Positions 1 to 12,505 of a DNA stretch of 64,000 nt are shown here, piece by piece. Position 1 is the stretch's first letter. Every line of letters starts with the position of its first letter. The notes beneath the pieces were generated by a model that saw only the letters and a list, made by a program, of their open reading frames with translations, did no database searches and was not told the DNA's origin. Location of the stretch: positions 27,051,746-27,115,745 of the forward strand of contig OY979717.1 of assembly GCA_963855995.1 (NCBI GenBank). Direction: 5' to 3'. The position numbers were made by a program, and so were the translations under genes. Source of the DNA: Muricea muricata. Its lineage: Eukaryota > Cnidaria > Anthozoa > Malacalcyonacea > Plexauridae.

Positions 1-829
1 AACATTATTTTGAGGACAGTAGAGGTGCCCAATATGCACTTTGTAGAAAAAAAGTAATGTTAGTTTCGAGTGCCTCAGTTTTAATGTGCCAATTTTCAAC
101 ATAAAGAAATAATTCTTTCACAGTTCGGAATACCATGCAGGCTTTGAGCTTTTGAATGAAACCTTTATTGTAAAATCTGAAGAAAAATTGAGCAAAAGAA
201 TCGGAAATAAAAATTGGCGGTCGAAGTCGCATTTTTTAGCGTTTTGAGTAGGCATTTAACCTTATTGGGGGAAATGAAATTGATAAATGTTTGCTTAGGT
301 AGCAATTAAAATTAATGCATACTAGGATACCAAAAGGTAGCGACGTGCCGCCTTGTTCATTTTGCTAAATCAGCACAATCACGTCCATAATTTTAGTTTA
401 ACAAAAAACCAGTGTGTTTGTTTTTTTGCACTTTACTCAATGACCTCCTTACACGATTGCTTTAGTTTGCTGAGCACAGGCAACAGTCTTTCCTGAATCT
501 CATACTCCCCTATACTTTCTGAGTCAAAATGTTTTTGTCTAAATTTGCATCTATTACACATCTACGCTCTGCGCTATTACCTATAGAAACCATGCAAAAA
601 TAACCACATGAAAATGAGGCGATTGGGTAAAAATACAATGAATGGCAAGGTCTGTTCATCAGGATCAAATTAGGTCCTAAATTTGTACAAACAGTAAAAC
701 GATTATTATCTGCTTACACCTCAAATGTGGAATGCTATATTTGTAATCAAGATTTTTTAATTACTAAGAATAAGACATAGAACAAGTTCTTTAAACATAT
801 TGAGTAGTGTATCCTAATTTACAAACTGC
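1..829. other. Non-coding; diverged dispersed repeat at 59-240
   Basis: No convincing gene is seen. Positions 59-240 are clearly related to 30113-30296 in the same orientation, sharing blocks such as tctttcacagttcg and gtgaagaaaaattgagcaaa with small indels. The rest of the stretch may be the untranslated 3' part of the LINE that follows on the minus strand. Confidence 0.5.
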
Positions 830-2705
830 TTTGCTCTTTAGACTGTAAAATTCTCTTACATTGAGCATCATTATGTTCTTTCCATTTTAATTGTTCATCA
901 ATAAAGATCCTAAGTACTTTGTTACTAGATACCTGCTGTATGATGATATGATTACCAATAATTATCTCAGGATTACTTGGAAATTGTTGAAGTCACTGTC
1001 TAGAGCCTACTAACATGCACTCAGTTTTTTTCTCATCCAAAATTAATTTGTTGGCCATTAGCCATTTATTCACATTCTCTAAGTCAGTATTAATCATTTT
1101 TAGGTTAGTATCGTCCGCAAACATGGAAGCTTATGTTTCTTCTAAGCAGTTAGGAAAGTCACTAATGTATAAGGACCGCAATAGACCAAGGTTTGATCCC
1201 TGGGGAACGCCGCAGTAAATTTACAACATTATATTTTGAAGTTTACAGATTTGGTTTCTTTCGGAAAGGTAACATTGAAATGAATGTAAAGCAGGTTCCT
1301 CTAGTTCCTTATTTTTCTAGCTTTGAGTTTAAAATTCTGTGATCGACAGTGTTGAAAGCCTTTTTTAAATCTAGAATTAAAAACAAATCAAGTCTTTGTC
1401 AATATTAACTAGGCATTGATTAGCAGAATGTTGAAGTGTCGTTTCGGTTGAGTGAAGAGGACGAAAGCCTGATTGATGGTTCGTTAAAATTGAATTTTGT
1501 TTTAGAAAGTCAAACAATTGATAATAATTATGGAGTTCCTAGCTGCTTTAAGCAATTTACTAGAATTTTATCTTCTTTTGCACACTCACCAAATCCACAC
1601 TTGTAATATTTTTAAATTCGAGAACTTTTTTTCCCCGGGGTCACATAACATAGGAGATCAAGATCTAATCATGGTAGCTATATTTTCGGCAAGTTGGGGA
1701 CCAATTTCCCAGAAAAAATTCAGTATCTTTATCATCACTTATCTTAATGTGATTAATTACGAGTTCGTTTATTGAAGTACTGTAGTCTTAAATTTCTTGT
1801 TCAGTAACTCATTTATGACATTCAAGCTATCAGTATTAGTACTATTTTCCAAACTTGTTTTGTAATAGTTTATTTTAGCGTCTTTAATACGACGATTTAC
1901 TTCTTTTCTATAGTTTTTCTAAGCATGGTGATAGACTGGAGAATTAAGGCTTGCTGCTTTCTTTTTAAATAGTCCCTGTGATAACTCATCCTTTTAATTT
2001 CGTTAGTTAGCCATGGCGTATATTCGTTCTTTACTTTTCTTGATCGCATTGGTGCAAGTTTGTCAGCAAATTACAGAAATATCTCTTTCCATCTAAGCCA
2101 AGCCAAATTGGGATCATTGTAGTGATCGAAGATACAAAAAGCTTCCCTTAGACTGCTTTGGAATTCAGTGAAATTGAAGTGCCTGAATTGTCTTGTTTCT
2201 ATTAATTTGGTATTTCCTCAAGGAATACTTATTTTCCTGCAAATATGAAACAGGCTATGATCGCTTGTTCCCAATTCAATGACCCTCGAATCTACTGTTT
2301 TCGTATCGTCAATTTCAGTAAGCATAATATCTAAAAGAGTTTGAGAACAGTAGACTATCTTGCTTGGCTTATTAATCTACTGTTGAAGGTGATAAATGTC
2401 TATTAAGTATTTCATCATCTTTAATACTAGGGTTGACACAATCTTTTTTTAGCAGATCACAGTTAAAACCACCGGCTATGGTTATTTCTTTGTTTTCGTC
2501 ATCCATTTTACGAAGAAATTCTTTAAAATACTGTAGAAATTCAATATTTAAGTCTGGTTGGCGATACCAGGTTGAAACTAAGATTGATTTGTTTTTTCGT
2601 TTCCTAATTTCAACGCATAATGCTTCAAAGTGTTCAGAAATTAGGTCACTACGTTAAACATAATTATTGAACATGGTTGCGCACATATATTGCAACACCT
2701 CCACC
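830..2705 (-). pseudogene. Decayed non-LTR (LINE) retrotransposon, endonuclease plus reverse transcriptase
   Basis: Read on the minus strand, the interval carries the two enzymatic domains of a non-LTR element in the expected order. The endonuclease lies at about 2705-2420, with GGGVAIYVRN and a later GGFNCDLLKKD (the GDFN box with D changed to G). The reverse transcriptase lies at about 1480-830, with the QSGFRPLHSTETTL block, a KKAFNTVDHRIL block and the catalytic FADDTNL box near 1110. A KVLRIFIDEQLKWKEH-like segment follows. Many stops and frame changes break it, so it is inactive. The family looks CR1/L2/jockey-like, but I cannot assign the clade. The 5' end stops where the inverted arm of the next element starts, which suggests truncation by that element. 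Confidence 0.8.
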
Positions 2706-2714
2706 ATTTCCATT

Positions 2715-2846
2715 TCGTTAGCGCCATCCGTGATACGCTTTATTTTGTAACCCTGTAACTTCACTTTAAATACATTTCAGGACTCCGTATTTACATATTT
2801 TAAAATAGAACAGAAATGTGAATACAACTATTGACTTTTAAAACTT
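2715..2846 (+). repeat. Left inverted arm of the composite region
   Basis: Reverse complement of 8943-9095, with about 75-80 percent identity by eye. It abuts the 5'-truncated LINE endonuclease. Confidence 0.7.
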
Positions 2847-2878
2847 TTCAGAGAGATAAACAAGGCGGAAAATCACCA

Positions 2879-3159
2879 TTTATGCATTCCGTCTTGCTAA
2901 CTACCAAAATAATGCAAAGTTACCGGAACTTTCTTAACTTTGATGTTGCATTTACGCAGCTCGTTACTGGGCATGTATAACGTTATTGATAATTACGCGT
3001 GTAAATTCTCTACCCGAGTTTGGGATAATTTGGGCTAGGGGTAGAATCCCCTAGCCATTTTATTATTAAAAATATGAACTTTAACAAAATGATTTGCAAT
3101 TAATTGTTTATATGTGTCAAAATTGTTTTGCCCAGTAAGGTGAGGGCACAAATTACGCC
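2879..3159 (+). repeat. Direct repeat A, copy 1
   Basis: Essentially identical to 3492-3773 over about 280 bp. It begins tttatgcattccgtcttgc and ends aaattacgcca. The near identity means a very recent duplication or gene conversion. Confidence 0.9.
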
Positions 3160-3204
3160 ATACTTCGTAAATTCTAATGATGCACAATGGGGAGGAGGTG
3201 GGCT

Positions 3205-3497
3205 TTCAAAGTTTCTTGAACAGTCGTTGTTCGTCTCTTGAGTTCAGCGACGACTGCTTTAGTCTCGTATGCATGATGTAGCTTTATAGTAACTGTCCAT
3301 AATACTCTAGGCTCCTCCTCGCCGGATATGTTGACACAACTGTAACACCATTCCTTTCCATCTTTACACCTCTGGCTAATACTATTATATTCTTAACAGT
3401 ATCTTTAACACATTAATTTAACTATGCTCTTTATCCTCTTATAACTACAATCCGGAATGCATAAAATTCCTATTCGCAAGCAAATATTCTATTTATG
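3205..3497 (+). repeat. Direct repeat B, copy 1
   Basis: Nearly identical to 8548-8836 over about 290 bp. It starts tcaaagtttcttgaacagtcg and ends gcaaatattctattta. It is followed directly by the second copy of repeat A. Confidence 0.9.
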
Positions 3498-3773
3498 CAT
3501 TCCGTCTTGCTAACTACCAAAATAATGCAAAGTTACCGGAACTTTCTTAACTTTGATGTTGCATTTACGCAGCTCGTTACTGGGCATGTATAACGTTATT
3601 GATAATTACGCGTGTAAATTCTCTACCCGAGTTTGGGATAATTTGGGCTAGGGGTAGAATCCCCTAGCCATTTTATTATTAAAAATATGAACTTTAACAA
3701 AATGATTTGCAATTAATTGTTTATATGTGTCAAAATTGTTTTGCCCAGTAAGGTGAGGGCACAAATTACGCCA
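3492..3773 (+). repeat. Direct repeat A, copy 2
   Basis: Second, nearly identical copy of 2879-3159, spaced 613 bp from the first. Confidence 0.9.
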
Positions 3774-6419
3774 CAGCATCTTTAGCGCAGCAAAGATGCG
3801 CCCCACCCAAGGAAAATGCAACATCAGGTCACGCAAGCTAAAAAGACGTTTGTGAAACTCGAAAACATGTCCTTGACAGTTATTCAAGCTCGAACGGAAA
3901 ATAAATTGGATCCAGGAATACCGCCTAACTGAGTATAGGTCCTCACTGGGAAAAGGATAAACACGCTAACGCAAACAGGCGCCCGTGCAGAACGTTTGCG
4001 ACAAACTTAGAAGATTTACATGCAATACATTAATACAATCCGTCCACGCATAGTCAGTGTCAGTAAGTGGGTAAACAGTCGCAAAACATCGCCCCTGCTA
4101 AAGCTTCGCGACCGCCTAGCCAAACAAATAACTAAGAGGGATCGTGCATGACTTGTCGCCCGTGCCAACAAGTCGAATAATCACAAAGCACGACCAGTCA
4201 CTCCCCGCCAGTGGTTAGCCCTGCTTCAACCGAAATGTTAGCCTGCGTGCCGAAATATGTGGCATGTGAATGACTAAACGCCTCACGCCTCATGGCTGTT
4301 CCCTGTTGCGTCAAAAATAGAGCACCTTGGCGATTACCCCGGAGGGCGAGATAATCGGGGAGTAATGCACTAATGCCATTTGGCAACAAGTGGGCTGACT
4401 TTTTATCGTCAACGTGATAGGTCGTGTGTTGTAACTATGTTTAAAATGAATGACACCACTCTACATTGCCAGAAAAAGAAATACGGTTGAAAGAAGATAA
4501 AAACATGAGCCACACACGGCCTTAATTCAATAATCTGCTAAATCATAATTCAATAATCAGATAAAATGCGAAGGCCGTTTTACGCCTTACGTTAGGTCGT
4601 AGAGGCGCCGCAGGAAAGCAATTCCTGGCGTCACGACCAAATTTTTGATAGCTCAGTCTATTTTTATTTCCTTTGCGTCGTTGACTTATATTACCATCGC
4701 TTAAACTACAGCTGGATAGTCAGGGAGGTCAGGAAAAACCTGCAATACAGGAAACCTGAATGGGGCCGAGACAATTACCCAGCAGCTTCCCCACAAAGCT
4801 TCTATATTACAACTTCTCGATTTGAGCGTTGGTAACACGAGAAACAAAGCTGACCGTGATAGAAGACTGATATTGCCCAACTGGGTTGTATAATAACAGT
4901 GCTACAATTTACCGATAGTTAACCACAAGCGTCGACTGAAATTAAATATCAGCTGAATAGTGAATCTTTCCCCTGTGTTAAATCAATGCCCAAACGATGA
5001 CGAATATAAAGTAAATGTCCCAAGAAACGACAAAATACCGACAGTTTCTAGCGAACTAAATGTCATCGCTGAAATGTAAACCTTATTCCTGTGTAAGTTC
5101 ATGAATAAGTAAGTTATAAACAGTTAGGTTGCGGCGAAGAATTCAGTAATAAATAATAACCAGTGTTGGCGACATAAGCATCATCAGCTAAAATGTGAAC
5201 CTTACCCCTGGGTCAGTTCACCTTCCAGCTAGCAATACTCGCTGTTATTAACAAACTGGATAAATTAAGTTGAAACAAAAACAAAGCAAGCTAAACTTAG
5301 AAACTTAACTCTAGCCTAGAGAAAACATTTTCTTAAACACTTTTAAATCCATGCAGATATTTTCGGACATTCGAAATGTGATATAACTATGGTAACAAGC
5401 ACCAGTTTACGCACAAAAATCATAACAGTCGAATAGCGAGATGCATAGCCTTAATATAAACCAATGCAGCATCAAGTGTGCCATATCGTTGCACTGTCGC
5501 TGTCGCTGACGTTGTCTTCAGGGGCCATTCGCGCTTGAAAACCTGCCGTCTGCGTCCTTGGTGCGTGGCGCCATGATGATGCAGAACGAGGTGTCTATGC
5601 ATAGTTCTAAAAGAAAAGACTAAAGAACGCAGCCAAGCACAATTTGAGTTACATCACATTAGCTATGCTTGACTGTGAACGTCGACATACATTAAACAAG
5701 GCAGCGAAATAATCATCGGATGTGGCCACAGATTGAATATTCTATGTATAAAAGGCTAAAAAATGATTAATATTCGGGAATTCTTAGACATGCATTTGTC
5801 ATTACACAAGAACAAAGGCAGAATATATGTACCGCCACAGACACATCTGCACTACAATGTTTTAAAATTATAAGCACAATCAGGATATATATACGCTTAA
5901 CATTAGTATTGAGTGAACAAGTGAAGCCTAATGTTGACGCTGGAAATCTCGGCGTGGTCGCTCTTAGCCCAGAATATGTAAGTTTACACATATAACCTAT
6001 AGATAATTAATAACATCTGTGGTCATAATTATGCAATCACAAAGCTTGTCTAGAACTTATCGTTAAGTGAACAAGCGAGCCTAACATCGCCTGAGTCATT
6101 CTGTTATTGTTACTCTAGCCCACCATAATATATATGTTAACTCATATAACGTATCAAGAAGAATAAATGACACCACATCCAAAATATATGACATCGCTTT
6201 CGCAATGCATGTGAAGAAATGTACACTCTAAGCCTGCAGAATTCGTTAATTGATCGCGCCGGACCTATGAATCATGCCGTAGGAATTCAATATCCTGTTA
6301 ACCTCATGCTTAAGTGGGATTATCTCGCTTTGCTAAGCTACGGAGACGTACTGTCACACGCAAGGCATCACGCATGCTAAATATAGTGCTTTTAATATAC
6401 TAACACTTGAGAAATGGAT
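3774..6419. other. Non-coding interior with degenerate tandem repeats
   Basis: No gene is recognised. Three diverged units of about 115 bp lie near 4935, 5050 and 5170, each with a core resembling gctgaaatgtgaacctta followed by cccctg. Two diverged units of about 155 bp lie near 5893-6020 and 6055-6180, sharing aagtgaacaag and gcctaa. Open stretches here are short and unlike any family I know. Confidence 0.5.
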
Positions 6420-7650
6420 GCTAGTTTTCACAGACAGGGACTGGCAATGGCAGACAAGTTCTTGTCGTCGCGTATCCTGCCCTGAGTGGCCAAACATGGC
6501 CACAAGCTACAACCCAACACACGTTGGGACCAAAAACCTCCGAAGAGGACAAAAAACTTCAAAGAGGACATAATAATATATAAAACCAACAAAGTGGGAC
6601 CAGAACCTCCGAAGAGGACATACTGAGATATTAACCCAACAAAGTGGGACAAAAACCTCCGAAGAGGACATAGTAATATATAAGCCCAACAAAGTGGGAC
6701 AAAAACCTCCGAAGAGGACATAGTAATATATAAACCCAACAAAGTGGGACAAAAACCTCCGAAGAGGACATAGTAATATATAAACTCAACAAAGTGGGAC
6801 AAAAACCTCCGAAGAGGACATAGTAATATATAAACCCAACAAAGTGGGACAAAAACCTCCGAAGAGGACATAGTAATATATAAACCCAACAAATTGGGAC
6901 AAAAACCTCCGAAGAGGACATAGTAATATATAAACCCAACAAAGTGGGACAAAAACCTCCGAAGAGGACAGAATAATATATAAACCCAACAAAGTGGGAC
7001 AAAAACCTCCGAAGAGGACATAATAATATATAAACCCAACAAAGTGGGACAAAACCTCCGAAGAGGACATAGTAATATATAAACCCAACAAAGTGGGACA
7101 AAAACCTGCGAAGAGGACATAGTAATATATAAACCCAACAAAGTGGGACAAAAACCTCCGAAGAGGACATAGTAGTATATAAACCCAACAAAGTGGGACA
7201 AAAACCTCCGAAGAGGACATAGTAATATATAAACCCAACAAAGTAGGACAAAAACCTCCAAAAAGGACATAGTAATATATAAACCCAAAAAAGTAGGATA
7301 AAAATCTCCAAAGAGGACATAGTAATATATAAACCCAACAAAGCGGGACAAAAACCTCCGAAGAGGACATAATAATATATAAACCCAACAAAGTGGGACA
7401 AAAACCTCCGAAGAGGACATAGTAATATATAAACCCAATAAAGTGGGACAAGAGCGCCATAGGAGGCCAAAATAATACAAAACCCCACAAAATGGGGGTA
7501 AGCCCTCAAAAGAGGATATGAATACAGACACCCCACAATTACTGGGACATCGGTCAAAGGAGTAGAATAGAGATGGAAGTGGATACTATATAAGTTATAA
7601 CATGCGTAGCGCGTGTAATACAGCTTCACGGTAGCTGCTATACAATGCAT
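6420..7650. mobile_element. Minisatellite cassette 1 (50-bp core array)
   Basis: A central tandem array is framed by a left flank (6420-6497, beginning ctagttttcacag and ending gagtggccaaaca) and a right flank (about 7584-7650, containing catgcgtagcgcgtgtaata and gctgctatacaatgcatac). The same two flanks frame the 29-bp array at 7752-8390. This suggests two members of one family of non-autonomous elements carrying different tandem cores. No TSD could be identified. Confidence 0.6.
6520..7455. repeat. 50-bp minisatellite, about 18 copies
   Basis: The unit contains cccaacaaagtgggac, then aaaaacctccgaagaggac, then atagtaatatataaa. The period is 50 bp, with one 49-bp unit near 7060 and diverged units at both ends. 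The middle copies are nearly identical, indicating recent homogenisation. Long open frames on the minus strand here are a by-product of a unit without stops, not a gene. Confidence 0.95.
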
Positions 7651-7751
7651 ACGAAATATGGAAGCACATCCTGGATATAAGAATGGACCTCGATTTCTTG
7701 AAAGTAACGAATTTAAACGTTCTCATTTGTTTAGGAAATATGAGAACCAAA

Positions 7752-8390
7752 ACTAGTTTTCACAGGGACAGGCAAGGGCTGACATTTTGTTGTCGCCGAG
7801 TATCCTGCCTCTGAGTGGCCAAACAAAAGCCCGCATAGTGGGGCATAAGTATAAAAAGCCCGCATAGTGGGGCATAAACATAAAAAGCCCGCATAGTGGG
7901 GCATAAATATAAAAAGCCCGCATAGTGGGGCATAAATATAAAAAGCCCGCATAGTGGGGCGTAAACATAAAAAGCCCGCATAGTGGGGCATAAATATAAA
8001 AAGCCCGCATAGTGGGGCATAAACATAAAAAGCCCGCATAGTGGGGCATAAATATAAAAAGCCCGCATAGTGGGGCATGAAAATAAAAAGCCCGCATAGT
8101 GGGGCATAAACATAAAAAGCCCGCATAGTGGGGCATAAACATAAAAAGCCCGCATAGTGGGGCATAAACATAACAAGCCCGCATAGTGGGGCATAAACAT
8201 AAAAAGCCCGCATAGTGGGGCATAAACATAAAAAGCCCGCATAGTGGGGCATAAACATAAAAAGCCCGCATAGTGGGGCCTAAACATAAAATTCGTACTG
8301 TAGTGATAGAAAAAGTCTTGTAGATATAATAATTATAGCATGCGTAGCACGTATAATATAGCTCCACGATAGCTGCGATGTAGCGCATAC
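7752..8390. mobile_element. Minisatellite cassette 2 (29-bp core array)
   Basis: Same flanks as cassette 1: the left flank is 7752-7828 and the right flank about 8322-8390, with catgcgtagcacgtataata and agctgcgatgtagcgcatac. Only the central tandem unit differs. It lies about 100 bp downstream of cassette 1 in the same orientation. Confidence 0.6.
7829..8285. repeat. 29-bp minisatellite, 16 copies
   Basis: The unit is gcccgcatagtggggc followed by ataaacataaaaa, repeated at exactly 29 bp from 7829 to 8264. Copies differ at only one or two positions. The core gccc...gggc can form a short hairpin, as can the ccca...tggg core of the 50-bp unit. Confidence 0.95.
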
Positions 8391-8547
8391 TGGCCGCTTA
8401 GATTAAAATGCCTCCCGTCTGCTACGAACGGAGAAACAGCTGGTGTGGAAAAACCTTGGTGTTTCCAGCCAGAAAATTGCTTGTGACAAAGGCTCAAGCA
8501 CTACGGCGGTCAGAAATGAAATAAATAAACTTACTTGGCCAGATACT

Positions 8548-8836
8548 TTCAAAGTTTCTTGAACAGTCGTTGTTCGTCTCTTGAGTTCAGCGACGACTGC
8601 TTTAGTCTCGTATGCATGATGTAGCTTTATAGTAACTGTCCATAATACTCTAGGCTCCTCCTCGCCGGATATGTTGACACAACTGTAACACCATTCCTTT
8701 CCATCTTTACACCTCTGGCTAATACTATTATATTCTTAACAGTATCTTTAACACATTAATTTAACTATGCTCTTTATCCTCTTATAACTACAATCCGGAA
8801 TGCATAAAATTCCTATTCGCAAGCAAATATTCTATT
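8548..8836 (+). repeat. Direct repeat B, copy 2
   Basis: Nearly identical to 3205-3497, in the same orientation and about 5.3 kb away. Confidence 0.9.
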
Positions 8837-8942
8837 TAATGTTTCCGTAAACCTTTTTCAACAACAACAATGGCGACATTTCTGTAGTCAAAAAGAACGC
8901 AAACATTCAGCGTTGGGTTTTAGCTTTGTTGTATCCACAAAG

Positions 8943-9095
8943 AATTTTAAAAGTCAATAGTTCCATAGACATTGCCGTTCTTGTTTAAAATATGTAAACA
9001 GAAAGTCCTGAAGTATATTTAAAGTGAAGTTACTGGGTTCCAAAGTATAGCATATCAGGCCGTATCACGGATGTCGCGTCAGCAACATTGACGCT
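8943..9095 (-). repeat. Right inverted arm of the composite region
   Basis: Reverse complement of 2715-2846; see that entry. Confidence 0.7.
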
Positions 9096-10689
9096 TTAGC
9101 TTGAGTTTCCAGTCCATTCTTTTGATTGTCTATAGTTTCACAGAATAAGCGTATGTTCGACTTTAAAATTAAACGTGCTTTCGATTTTAAAGCCAAGCAC
9201 CAGATATGCTATCCCGTTTTAATATATATCACAGTTTGGCAACCACAAATGTAGTATAGTGTAAATGTAATAATTGGCTTTTCGTAAAACGCCAAACATG
9301 ATATCTGCAACAAGAATATCGAATATTGAAATCATTACCAGACAATTTTTTCCCAGTGCGCATGTGTGAAATAGTGCGTACAAGTTCAATCTTGAATTAA
9401 AATTTTAATCATGCATCGGAGTTTCTGGTATCGGTATTTCTTGTATCGGTATTTCTGTGATGGTTGATATTCCAGTGATGAGATTCGGCTTCACTTGATT
9501 TTTAGTTAGGCAAAACTTGTTTCACTACCCGATTTTTTAATGATATACCACTAGATTTAGGTGATGGGTCAAAAATAATGACAGTTTTGTTGACATTACT
9601 TGTGCCAATGTCATCACATTAGAACATGCTTTCGTCTTCTGAATCGCTTAATACTATTTATAGGTTTCCTAAGTTTAAATTTTTCGTCTGTCAGGATGGA
9701 TATTTTCCGGTTGCTTAGGTTTTTTGTCTGTGTTGATTGTCTGCTTAAATGATTTTAAAGGCTATTCTCTCGCTATCATTTATTATGTCTGATCTAAACA
9801 CCGAAGTTAAGATGGCCATTTGAATCGCTTTTCTTCTAATTGCGATTTTAATGGCTTTCCTTAATTTTGGTGCTTAGATCTGACATAATAAACGATAGAT
9901 TAGTGAGCTTTCCTTTCAGCGCTTCGTTTATCTTCCAACAGAAGGATCGGAGTTCATTTTGTCGAGAAATGTACAGTTGCCTTTCAATTTCCCTCGAGTC
10001 CTTTATATCTCTCGGCAAAGCGTTGATTTTGCTATTGATATCAAAGCTGAGATTTTTCTTCCCAACAGGTTTATTATTTTCATAGTTAACGTGTTCGGTG
10101 CTTGTTCGGCTAGCTTCGGTTTGTCATTTTCGAGATTTACTGCCTCACACTCTGGTAATGCATCACATGTTCCAGCATCGCAAGGCAAGTCACCTCTTGT
10201 AGACGACAGACTTTCTTCTTGGCATAATTCGGCTGAATCTGTCTCATTTTCTGGATTCTAGCTGCATGATAGTTTTTCTCTAAATTACACCAGTCACGTG
10301 AAAGTATGGTTTAATTGCACCATTCAAAACTATAGCTGCTTTTTAAAATTCTATGCACATCGTGTAGTTGAATGCTTGTTGGACAAATGTTTTCGCTAAG
10401 CTGAGCTTTCAGTTGGAATATAATAGACAGATTACAAGTTTTTTGAACCGAAATAGTTTTTTAACTGTCCAAAACGATGGCTCGCAAGGACGCATTGTCC
10501 TAATTTTGCATCTTGTGGTGATTGGAATTTTGAATGCAAACTCTGGTTTGTATTTACTAATGAGAATAGAAAACCAGAAGAATATAATATTAGACATTCA
10601 GTTAGAAAAATGTTTTATGAAAAAATCAAAACGCAGAAAAATTAAAGCGTTTGTTACGTTTATATTACTTCGAGCTTCTCAGCATCGTT
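9096..10689. other. Non-coding, with an imperfect palindrome at 9771-9899
   Basis: No clear gene. At 9771-9899 the sequence is an imperfect palindrome with arms of about 55 bp (tttattatgtctgatctaa against ttagatctgacataataaa). On the minus strand one frame stays open from about 10118 to 9840. It is lysine-, asparagine- and arginine-rich and has no start or recognisable domain. It may be a transposon fossil. Confidence 0.4.
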
Positions 10690-11931
10690 TGAATGTGCAC
10701 ATAAAGCTCTCGTATCAGTAACATGCGACAGTACACTAAAATATTTTTGTAATGAGTGATCTACTTAAAGTACTAATGTCATGAGTATTATTATTTGCGT
10801 AAAGTGTGAATGAAGTAGGTCACGGCGGGGTACTTTTCATTAAAGGACTTTACAAATCATAATAATTCATAATGAAAACTGAAAGAAAATGACTACCATC
10901 CAAGATCGTTTGAGCAGCAATGTAACAAATTCGAAATTGTTTCTAATTCGTTTAAAACATCTTCAATGTGGGTAAAAAAACGTGTTTTTAAACCGGTGCT
11001 AAGCATTTTTTTCCTATACGCATAGTATAATATATTACTTCTCCAACGGTGCAATTTCCCTTATAAATTACACGAGTGTACATGTATAATTAATTACGAA
11101 AATGGAAAATGGAAATTGTTTTTGCGGTTATATATAAAATGAATACAATATAATGGCCCTTTCAATCAAACAAAATAAACTAAAACTGACTGTATTGACT
11201 GTCGCTTGTCGCGCAATTTTGTAACAGTCACGCTCACCACTCATGACTCCCCATGATAACTAAAAATTGCACAGTGTCATTAATAATATGTTAATAATGT
11301 CTTTAAATTTTAAACAGTTTTTAATGAATAAGTTTAGAGGATTGCCTGTTATTAAAAGTGTTATTAAATAAATTCAAGCGTAGTATTTAATTAAAAAGAT
11401 CATGTCGTAACGAGATTACGAGGGCCTATATTAGTTATTTTATGCTTCAGCACAAATTAAGTGGAGTTGGTGATTTAAAAATACAAACATATACATGAAA
11501 AATTAAACTAAGAAATAAGATATTTACACTAAAATTATCGGCAATGTTTGATGATGAAGCTAGTATAATACAAAACGCTTACAGCATGTATAAGACTATT
11601 CTATAAATATATATAAGGGTATAAATCTGATTTCTTTCATTGAATGCAGGCGTATCGAGAGCATTTATGTGTGTGTTTTTTGGATGCATGAGGGTGTCGA
11701 TTTCCTACCACGCACTTACACTTTCCATTCATGTCATTGGCATATGTCCTTTTTCCCCAACATAATTTCTGTTTTACAAAGGAAGGGCCATTATTTAATC
11801 CTTCCCCCTAGTTCGTCCTTTTTAATTAATTCGAAAAACTGTCGGAAACAAATTTCGGTACGTAATTAATAGCAAAATGCGAAAAAGAATTATAAAGGGA
11901 CCTTCGCGGTTGGGCAAGGAGCTCTAAGAGT
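10690..11931. other. 5' flank of channel gene 1, shared with gene 2
   Basis: Aligns with 34850-35847, for example the blocks gcatgcgacaxxaca, tattattatttgcgt and ttcaatgtgggtaaaaaa, so it is part of the segmental duplication. It probably contains the promoter and 5' UTR, but I see no decisive TATA or initiator element. Confidence 0.6.
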
Positions 11932-12505
11932 ATGGTCGACAACAAAGTTTCTGCAATATCCGCGACTGGTGATAAAAATAACGAAAATAACAATGGAAGC
12001 GGTATACGGTCGATTATTTTTGACTATGCAGAACGAACAACCTTTCATGGCATACGTTATTTCATCGTGAGCGGAAGTGTGGCAAGACGGCTCACATGGT
12101 TTGCTTTCGTGTTGTCTTCTTTCCTTTACTCTACCTATAACTGCATTAGACTTATTGATAATTACTTGGATCATCCAACAATGACAATGCAGAAAATTAT
12201 AACCCCACGGAATATGGTGTTTCCAGCTGTAACGATATGTAACTACAACCCGGTGCGAAAAGGCAAGCACAGACCTACTGAAGTTGATATGAACCGAAAA
12301 CCGATAAGAACCCAATCAGAAGTTCGCAAGAAATCGGTCATCGATAATTTGTCCATGGAACTTGACAAACTCTATCAAACGTACGGCCACAATATGGATG
12401 AAGACGGGATGTTCATCGATTGTAAGTGGAAGGGAAAACCTTGTGGCGCTAAAGATTTCAGACCAAGTGTACAAAGTATAGGACTCTGTCACACGTTTAA
12501 CTCAG
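11932..12505 (+). CDS. Channel gene 1, exon 1 (N-terminus, TM1, first palm/finger part)
   Basis: Encodes residues 1-191 plus one base. Carries the HG motif, TM1 and FPAVTICN, and ends within CHTFNS-G. The donor is CAG|GTAACG at 12506, in phase 1. The same donor context is present in gene 2. Confidence 0.9.

Larger units (their letters stand above)
2715..9095. mobile_element. Composite repeat region bounded by inverted arms
   Basis: The arms at about 2715-2846 and 8943-9095 are reverse complements of each other over roughly 100 bp: gccatccgtgatacg, then cttcactttaaata, then cattttaaa, then caactattgacttttaaaa. Between them lie two pairs of direct repeats and two minisatellite cassettes. No transposase is recognisable. 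It could be a large non-autonomous element or a nest of several. Its boundaries are approximate because I cannot see a target-site duplication. Confidence 0.5.

Noticed and set aside
6428-7650. Long minus-strand open frames with a repeating hydrophobic protein
   Set aside because: They are translations of the 50-bp minisatellite in three frames; no non-repeat domain and no consistent start.
6520-8285. CRISPR-like array
   Set aside because: The units are contiguous tandem repeats without unique spacers, in a eukaryotic context.
7731-8388. Three overlapping minus-strand frames of 175-211 codons
   Set aside because: Translations of the 29-bp minisatellite; same reasoning.
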